Source of the DNA: Rhodospirillaceae bacterium
Lineage (GTDB): Bacteria; Pseudomonadota; Alphaproteobacteria; TMED109; TMED131
DNA length: 39,777 bases
Direction of reading: 5' to 3'
Assembly: GCA_902547175.1 (NCBI GenBank)
Contig: CACCMS010000006.1
Coordinates: 1-39,777 of the forward strand
Shown here piece by piece: positions 34,532 through 39,777 of the stretch. The translations under genes and the position numbers were made by a program. The notes under the pieces were generated by a model that did not search any database, was not told the origin of the DNA, and saw only the letters and a list, made by a program, of their open reading frames with translations. How positions within the stretch are numbered: the stretch's first letter is position 1; each line of letters begins with the position of its first letter.

Positions 34532-36088
34532 ATGGGAAAATACGAAACTACATTATCTGGAGCAGCAATAACATCTACATTAAACCAAATGTCTATGATA
34601 GGAGATATAGGTAAAGAAATACTAAAAAAGTTTGGTATAAAGAAAATAAATCTTAATAAAGAATATTCCTTTAAAATTAGAGGCGCAATTCATTCTGAAA
34701 CCAGAAAAAGATTTGGTAAAGAAGCGTTGTATTTTTATGGATTAACAATGATGGATGGATATAAAAAAGTTAGAGAAGAGGGAGGAGGCCTTCAGACAGA
34801 TATATTTTATAATAAATATTACAAAAAAATGAATGATAAAAATATTCAGACAGCAAGAAAGTTTAGGAATAAATTTTTTGAAGTGTTTTCTACTGAACTA
34901 AGTAGTATGACAAAAGCTACTATTTTTACTCCAGTCGAAAATATGGTCGGTACTACAATGAGAATAATAGATAAGGACAAAATCGAATTTTCTTTAACAA
35001 ATGCTATGCTTTTGGAAAATGAAATTTTTAATAGAGGAATGCTTACTGATCTATTAACGCTTTTAAATAGTAAGTGGAATTTTAAGCTTAGATTTATTAA
35101 ATCAAAATCAAAACAAGATACCAGAGGATGGTGCAAATTTACTTGGGAAGTTGAATTTAATTTGAATAAAGATCAGGTTAATCCTTTTGAAAAACAAAAA
35201 CAACTCAGAGAAGATGCTAAGCAAAAGTTTATTGACAATGTATTAATGGACTCAAATCGATTGAGAAAACAATCAGATTTATTAGCTGCTCAATTAAGTA
35301 AGTTTATTCCGCCTCAAATGCATAAAGAAATGATGAATGGTAACTTTAGCACTGATATTACTACAAGAAGAAAAAAACTTACTATTTTTTTTAGTGATAT
35401 TAAAAACTTCACAGATACATCTGAAAAACTTCAACCTGAAGATTTAACAAAATATTTAAATGAATACTTTTCAGAGATGACGAAAATTGCTCTAGAATAT
35501 GGAGCAACTATTGATAAATATATAGGTGATGCAGTAATGCTTTTTTTTGGAGACCCAACCTCTAGAGGAGAGAAAGAAGATGCGATAGCTTGTGTAGAGA
35601 TGTCTTTAAAAATGCAAGAAAAAATGAGTGAACTTAAGAAAAAGTGGTTAAATGAAGGTTTTCAAAAGCCATTTGAAATTAGGGTAGGTATAAATACAGG
35701 TTTTTGTAATGTAGGAAATTTTGGTAGTGAGCAAAGATTGACATATACAATTATTGGAGGTGAGGTAAATATAGCTGCAAGACTTGAAACAGCTGGAGAT
35801 GCAGGAAAAATATTAATGAGTAATGAAACATATGCACATGTTAAGGAAATAGTAGATGTGAAGGAGCTCAATTCTATAAAAATGAAAGGTGTATCAAGAG
35901 ATGTGAAAGTTTTTGAGGTAATCAGAAGAAAAAATGCTAATATTAACAAAATCAGTAATTTTGATAAAAATACAAAATTAACAAATAAGAAAATTGAAGA
36001 CTTAAATAAAAAAATTGAAACAATAGATAAGCAGTTTAATATTTTAAAAACATTGATAAACGATTTGAATAGACAAAAATTTGACTAA
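34532..36088 (+). CDS. Class III adenylate/guanylate cyclase with unrecognised N-terminal domain (copy 2)
   Basis: A 518-residue paralogue of the preceding gene, 77 bases downstream on the same strand. The cyclase core is close to identical: Asp289 in FSDIKNFTD and Asp333 in YIGDAVM are 44 residues apart, the purine-selecting Lys is four residues before Asp333, and YTIIGGEVNIAARLE carries the Thr and the conserved Asn/Arg. The N-terminal region is clearly homologous (KIRGAIHSETRKRFGKEAL against TIRGQIHEAVKDRFGENAL) but far more diverged, which suggests different ligands feeding the same output. The C-terminal 50 residues are coiled-coil-like. An 18-bp palindrome (34483-34500) lies in the gap, and no strong ribosome site is visible. 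Confidence 0.88.
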   Translation: MGKYETTLSGAAITSTLNQMSMIGDIGKEILKKFGIKKINLNKEYSFKIRGAIHSETRKRFGKEALYFYGLTMMDGYKKVREEGGGLQTDIFYNKYYKKMNDKNIQTARKFRNKFFEVFSTELSSMTKATIFTPVENMVGTTMRIIDKDKIEFSLTNAMLLENEIFNRGMLTDLLTLLNSKWNFKLRFIKSKSKQDTRGWCKFTWEVEFNLNKDQVNPFEKQKQLREDAKQKFIDNVLMDSNRLRKQSDLLAAQLSKFIPPQMHKEMMNGNFSTDITTRRKKLTIFFSDIKNFTDTSEKLQPEDLTKYLNEYFSEMTKIALEYGATIDKYIGDAVMLFFGDPTSRGEKEDAIACVEMSLKMQEKMSELKKKWLNEGFQKPFEIRVGINTGFCNVGNFGSEQRLTYTIIGGEVNIAARLETAGDAGKILMSNETYAHVKEIVDVKELNSIKMKGVSRDVKVFEVIRRKNANINKISNFDKNTKLTNKKIEDLNKKIETIDKQFNILKTLINDLNRQKFD

Positions 36089-36125
36089 TAACAAACTTCT
36101 TTTAAAGGTTTAGATAACCAAGCAT

Positions 36126-37268
36126 ATGAATAAATTTGATATTAATTACAGTGAAGAAATAATTGGTGAAATTATTGAAAAAGTATCAAAGTTTAATTGG
36201 GACAAGCTACCAGACTTCAATAATTGGGATCTAGGAATAAATAAAGAAGTTTTAAGAGATATTTGTAGCTATTGGGTTTCAAAGTATGATTGGAAAAAAG
36301 AGCAAGAAAAATTAAATTCTCTTAACCATTTTACCGCAGATATTAATGATTTAAACATTCATTATGTATATGAAAAAGGTAAATCCTCAAATGCAATACC
36401 ATTATTGATAAGTCATGGTTGGCCTGGTTCATTTTTAGAATTTAACAAAATTATAGGTCCGCTCACTAATCCAAAAGAATATGGATTAGATGATAGTATT
36501 TGTTTTGATTTAGTTATGCCCTCTATTCCAGGTTTTGTCTTTTCTAGTGCTCCTAAGTATCCATATGGGCCAAGAAAAATAGCATCTTATTATGATAAAT
36601 TAATGACGCAGATACTAAATTATGAAAGTTACTATGCACAAGGAGGAGATTGGGGTGGGGCTATTTCTACTTGGTTAGGTTATGAGCATTATAAAAATTG
36701 TAAAGGAATTCATTTAAACATAATGATAGTAAGAGATAGAAATGGCCCTCAAGATGAAGCTGAAAAAGCCTGGCAGAAAAGATTTAAGAATGAGCAAAGT
36801 CTTGAAGAGGGATATAGAACGATGCAGGCCACAAAGCCGCAGACCTTAGCATTTGCTATGATAGATAATCCTATTGGAGTAGCTGCTTGGATTTTAGAAA
36901 AATTTCATGGTTGGTCAGATTTAAGAAAAAAATCTTTAATAGAAGTTTATGGGTATGATGATTTGATAACAAACCTAATGTTATATATTTTGACTAACTC
37001 ATTTAATACAGCCTCTTGGATATATTTTGGTAGAAGAGAAGAGGGAGGAAGAGTCATAAATTTTGATGGAGGAAAGGTTGAAGTTCCTACTGCTTGTGCT
37101 TTATATCCAAAAGAACTATTATCTTGGCCTCCAAAAAGTTATGTTGATAGGTTATTTAACGTAGTCCAATGGAATGAATATTCATCAGGAGGCCACTTTG
37201 CCGCACTAGAAGAACCAGATACATTAGTACAAGATATAAGAAGTTTTTTTTCAAAAATTAAGAATTAA
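36126..37268 (+). CDS. Epoxide hydrolase family alpha/beta hydrolase
   Basis: A 380-residue protein with an EHN-type N-terminal region (about 1-95, DKLPDFNNWDLGIN, YWVSKYDWKKEQEKLN) and an alpha/beta-hydrolase core. The oxyanion HGWPGS, the nucleophile Asp175 in GGDWGG and the base His357 in GGHFAALEEP are all visible, so a catalytic epoxide hydrolase is plausible. The natural substrate is not readable from sequence. It follows the second cyclase by 37 bases and may be on the same transcript. The stop overlaps the end of a small minus-strand gene. Although BoxB upstream makes an epoxide, BoxC handles that product, so a direct link is not implied. Confidence 0.92.
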   Translation: MNKFDINYSEEIIGEIIEKVSKFNWDKLPDFNNWDLGINKEVLRDICSYWVSKYDWKKEQEKLNSLNHFTADINDLNIHYVYEKGKSSNAIPLLISHGWPGSFLEFNKIIGPLTNPKEYGLDDSICFDLVMPSIPGFVFSSAPKYPYGPRKIASYYDKLMTQILNYESYYAQGGDWGGAISTWLGYEHYKNCKGIHLNIMIVRDRNGPQDEAEKAWQKRFKNEQSLEEGYRTMQATKPQTLAFAMIDNPIGVAAWILEKFHGWSDLRKKSLIEVYGYDDLITNLMLYILTNSFNTASWIYFGRREEGGRVINFDGGKVEVPTACALYPKELLSWPPKSYVDRLFNVVQWNEYSSGGHFAALEEPDTLVQDIRSFFSKIKN

Positions 37269-37435
37269 TGATCTTTTTCTAATTCATGTATATCTTCATC
37301 TAAATCATATAGTAATGCTTCCATTACTGTTGTTCTTTCATTTATAGCGGATAAGTTATTAAAATTAAAAAATAAAAGTCCTAAAGTTAAAACTAAATTA
37401 CCTATTAATAATATTATAATTATGTTGTTTTTCAT
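37265..37435 (-). CDS. Small single-span membrane protein
   Basis: A 56-residue product with one hydrophobic helix near the start (NIIIILLIGNLVLTLGLLFF) and an acidic tail ending DLDEDIHELEKDH. I start at the ATG at 37435; a GTG 18 bases upstream is also possible. The tail would face the cytoplasm or periplasm depending on orientation. Coding status is moderate: the composition is consistent with a small membrane protein and it overlaps the epoxide hydrolase stop by 4 bases in the convergent direction. No family is recognised. Confidence 0.5.
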   Translation of the reverse strand: MKNNIIIILLIGNLVLTLGLLFFNFNNLSAINERTTVMEALLYDLDEDIHELEKDH

Positions 37436-37453
37436 GCTTACAATATAATACAC

Positions 37454-37760
37454 TTCTTTTTAGAATGCAAATGATTATTATTATCAAATATACATATTCT
37501 TATTTAATAACATATCAAATTTTATACTATACTTTTCATATTAATGAAACTTATGTACACGAAAATTAATATTTTAAGCTAATTTAAGTGGAATAAAAAA
37601 ATTAATTCTATATATCAAATATTAGATAATATAGATAAGAGATGGTTTTAATCTTATATAATTTAAGGGAAATATAATTTGCAAAAAGGGACTTAAGTAA
37701 TAGGCAGAAATACTATGTTTTTTCTACTATAAAACTGAAAAATATTACTGTTTAGTCTTT
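37454..37760. other. AT-rich intergenic stretch
   Basis: About 307 bases with no gene I can support on either strand. It consists of scattered A/T runs and stops in all frames. I see no tRNA, no clear terminator stem and no convincing promoter beyond chance TATAAT-like strings. It separates the small membrane protein from the 72-residue gene, both read on the minus strand. Confidence 0.5.
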
Positions 37761-37979
37761 TTAAGGAATAATTTTATCTTGATCTTCTAAAACACCTTTT
37801 AAAATATTATTTCTTTCTTTTGTTATACCCTGAAATAATTCTTTGACTTCAACAGGGTCATATCCCCTGTCTTGTAAGAACTTATCTTCATTAGCAATAA
37901 ACTCTTTGTATAACTCTTTGTCTCTTTCTAGTTTCTCATAGAGCTCAAATAATTCTTTTTTTAATGTTTCTTTGTTCAT
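37761..37979 (-). CDS. Small acidic helical protein of unknown function
   Basis: A 72-residue highly charged protein that is almost all helix (KKELFELYEKLERDKELYK, then EFIANEDKFLQDRGYDPVEV). I start at the ATG at 37979, which has a strong AAGGAGA site 6-12 bases upstream; the frame extends further upstream with unrelated residues. There is no signal or membrane segment. The pattern of a charged helix followed by FL..RGYDPVEV loosely recalls Nif11-type leader sequences, but no double-glycine or core peptide is seen, so I do not claim it. It is downstream of the NosR-like gene on the same strand. Confidence 0.65.
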   Translation of the reverse strand: MNKETLKKELFELYEKLERDKELYKEFIANEDKFLQDRGYDPVEVKELFQGITKERNNILKGVLEDQDKIIP

Positions 37980-38040
37980 GCAAATCTCCTTATTTATAAT
38001 AATATTTTTTTTAAAATAATCAATTTTTATATCATTGCAT

Positions 38041-38256
38041 CTATTTTTTCCCCACCCATTTGTGTTCACTAATACTACAATTGTCTTTTTGCCATTCAGT
38101 TTTCGTCAAATCATATCTTTTATCTATTTTTATACAACTGTAACTATGAGATAGATTTGATAAGCATTCTTGTTCTGTTAGAAATGTTTCTCTTAATTCA
38201 GTAGGGTTAAAATTGGCTGGTTGTAATATCCAAACTATTAAGGCACATGTTAGCAT
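38041..38256 (-). CDS. Small exported-looking cysteine protein
   Basis: A 71-residue product with a short hydrophobic N-terminus (MLTCALIVWILQP) that could be a signal sequence or anchor, then a polar part with cysteines in QECLS, YSCIK and DNCSIS. It starts one base after the stop of the NosR-like gene, so its translation is probably coupled to it and the protein may act in the same membrane process. No family is recognised. The frame is short and lacks its own ribosome site, which fits coupling but lowers confidence. Confidence 0.6.
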   Translation of the reverse strand: MLTCALIVWILQPANFNPTELRETFLTEQECLSNLSHSYSCIKIDKRYDLTKTEWQKDNCSISEHKWVGKK

Positions 38257-38257
38257 T

Positions 38258-39777
38258 TTAAGTTTTTATTGTATTTGGTTGATCAACAGTAATATTTGCA
38301 TTTTTCTTTCTTATTATTACCAAAGGCGGACATTTATGTTCATTATGATATAAGGATTGACAATCTAAGCAATAAAAACATTCGTTCATATTTATTTTTC
38401 CATTTTTCTCTATTGCATCTATAGGGCATTCATTTGAACATAACTTGCAAGGACTACCACACTCGTTTCTTCTTTTTAAAAATGAATTAAAAATTCTTAG
38501 TTTTCCCCCAATAGCCATAAATGCGCCTAAAGGACAAATAAATCTGCAAAAAAACCTTTCTATGAATAGCCCTACAGCAAGTAATAAAATTGCGTAAATA
38601 ACATAGTACCACTCTCTATTAAACTTCATAGAAATTGCTGTTTTAAAAGGCTCTATTTCTGATCCGAGGTTTAAAAAATTTGGTGCAATAAAACACGTGA
38701 TAAATAATGTTAATAAAATAATGTATTTTATATTCAAGCTAGTTTTATTATATTTTTCTGGAATTTTAATTTGTTTAATTTTTAAAAATTTTCCAATATT
38801 AGCAATAATTTCTTGTAATGCACCAAATGGACATAGCCATCCACAAAAAACTCCTCTACCCCAGACAAAAAAAGTTACTATAATATAAGACATTAACACT
38901 ACTAATAAAGGATCAGATAGTAAGGTATTCCAAGATGGTTGTGATATAGGAGCCGTTACCCAAGTTAAAATACTTAATATAGTAACCTGACCTCCAGCTT
39001 CCCAACCAAGCCAAATTAAAATCCAAAGTAAATAAATATTTCTAAATATTTGTCTAAAATTGTTATTAAAGGTCAATGTCTCCATTTTTATCAAAGCAAA
39101 AGACAAAATTAATAATGAAAAACTCAAAATAATAATATTTTTCCTCTGACTCTCCCATGCAGCAAACCAAATAGGTTCATCTTTATTTGCAATTTTCTCT
39201 AATCCATCAGGTTGAATTATATAATTATTACTCAAATGATAATCCACATAGATTTTTTTATTTTCACTAGGTATTTCACTTTCAATTAAAAGTTCTAATT
39301 TCCATGGTTCAACAGGATTAATATTTCCGGCAGGTATTCTGTAAAGGCCTGCTTCTGCAAAAAATGGTTTATCTTCTCCATGTAAAAACCCTAAGTTTCT
39401 AAATTGATTTTTTTCAATAGGATACCTTTCATTATTTTGTATGACGGCTAATCTTTTAAAGTTTCCACTGGCTATCTCTGGTTCTCCATCTAAGGCATAC
39501 CTTCCTAAAGTAGTAATTACAATAGACATTTCTTCAGGATCTCTTCCTGCAACAAATATATCATACCACTTATCACCTAATAAATTTCTTCCAATAGTCG
39601 GAGTTACAACTGGTGCAAGATATAAATCAATAGCTAAATTTCTATCAGTGTCTTTATAACCTTTTTTTACTTCTTTTTGTTTTGCTGCTACAGGTGTATC
39701 CCCTTTAAATAAAGCTCTATATCTATAAATATCAGCAACTCCTGAACGATTTGAGATCTTAGGCTTGGTCACTCCTA
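38258..39777 (-). CDS. NosR/NirI-like membrane iron-sulfur flavoprotein (5' truncated by window edge)
   Basis: The visible 500-odd residues cover the middle and C-terminal part of a NosR/NirI-type protein, which passes electrons across the membrane and is required for nitrous oxide or nitrite reductase expression or maturation. A periplasmic domain (first ~205 visible residues, GRDPEEMSIVITTLGRYALDG) is followed by several transmembrane helices, two CX3CP motifs (CGWLCPFG near 310 and CRFICPLG) and two 4Fe-4S clusters at the C-terminus (CGSPCKLCSNECP and CFYCLDCQ...CPP). The N-terminal FMN-binding part expected in NosR lies beyond the edge; the GTG at 39772 is not convincing as a start because the frame stays open. 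No nosZ or nir gene is seen, so the role is open. Confidence 0.85.
   Translation of the reverse strand, partial: GVTKPKISNRSGVADIYRYRALFKGDTPVAAKQKEVKKGYKDTDRNLAIDLYLAPVVTPTIGRNLLGDKWYDIFVAGRDPEEMSIVITTLGRYALDGEPEIASGNFKRLAVIQNNERYPIEKNQFRNLGFLHGEDKPFFAEAGLYRIPAGNINPVEPWKLELLIESEIPSENKKIYVDYHLSNNYIIQPDGLEKIANKDEPIWFAAWESQRKNIIILSFSLLILSFALIKMETLTFNNNFRQIFRNIYLLWILIWLGWEAGGQVTILSILTWVTAPISQPSWNTLLSDPLLVVLMSYIIVTFFVWGRGVFCGWLCPFGALQEIIANIGKFLKIKQIKIPEKYNKTSLNIKYIILLTLFITCFIAPNFLNLGSEIEPFKTAISMKFNREWYYVIYAILLLAVGLFIERFFCRFICPLGAFMAIGGKLRIFNSFLKRRNECGSPCKLCSNECPIDAIEKNGKINMNECFYCLDCQSLYHNEHKCPPLVIIRKKNANITVDQPNTIKT

Noticed and set aside
37761..37979. Reading the 72-residue acidic protein as a RiPP precursor (Nif11-like)
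   Set aside because: There is no double-glycine cleavage site, core peptide or modification enzyme nearby; resemblance is only a charged helix.

Overview
The window is about 39.8 kb of very AT-rich, densely packed chromosome. It carries housekeeping genes, three tRNAs and catabolic genes; I see no phage, transposon, plasmid or CRISPR signature. The order tig-clpP-clpX-lon-HU-tRNA-Val-tRNA-Asp, a box-type benzoate cluster with a BoxR regulator, a transketolase/AceE-like E1 of the kind found in alphaproteobacteria, and short intergenic gaps all suggest a streamlined, probably marine alphaproteobacterium. That assignment is inference; there is no rRNA here to test it.

Layout. 1-3.9 kb: the 3' end of egtD (ergothioneine synthesis) converges on htpG, followed by a divergent nitroreductase and two small exported proteins. 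3.9-6.8 kb: a thiamine-diphosphate E1/transketolase-like enzyme, tRNA-Leu(UAG) and a small Rap1a/Tai-like exported protein. 6.8-13.1 kb: the protein quality-control block tig, clpP, clpX, lon and HU, then tRNA-Val(UAC) and tRNA-Asp(GUC). 13.2-15.0 kb: a cytochrome c and a PQQ-type sugar dehydrogenase-like protein, apparently an expressed pair, closed by a strong terminator. 15.0-20.9 kb: an Lrp/AsnC regulator divergent from a 1-Cys peroxiredoxin, a Tat-exported molybdenum hydroxylase large subunit, an exported unknown, an exported GlcG/HbpS-like protein and hflX.

20.9-29.2 kb is the benzoate module. It holds an aldehyde dehydrogenase, then boxR-boxC-boxB on the minus strand. Divergent from boxR are a flavodoxin, a benzoate-CoA ligase and an alpha/beta hydrolase. 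Together these would activate benzoate to benzoyl-CoA, epoxidise it (BoxB) and open the ring (BoxC) under BoxR control. The usual reductase BoxA is not in the window, and a flavodoxin sits in the cluster instead. Two near-identical 19-bp motifs containing TATAAT lie at the flavodoxin and boxC promoters and are candidate BoxR operators.

29.2-32.8 kb: a tight minus-strand operon of a FadN-like 3-hydroxyacyl-CoA dehydrogenase lacking its usual enoyl-CoA hydratase half, an arylformamidase-like hydrolase and the NAD(P)HX repair enzyme. 32.9-36.1 kb: two tandem class III nucleotide cyclases sharing an N-terminal domain I do not recognise. 36.1-37.3 kb: an epoxide hydrolase-like protein. 37.3-39.8 kb: three small minus-strand proteins and a 5'-truncated NosR/NirI-like membrane iron-sulfur flavoprotein. 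The strongest candidates for something new are the twin cyclases with their unknown sensor-like domain, and the flavodoxin-containing box cluster with its putative operators.
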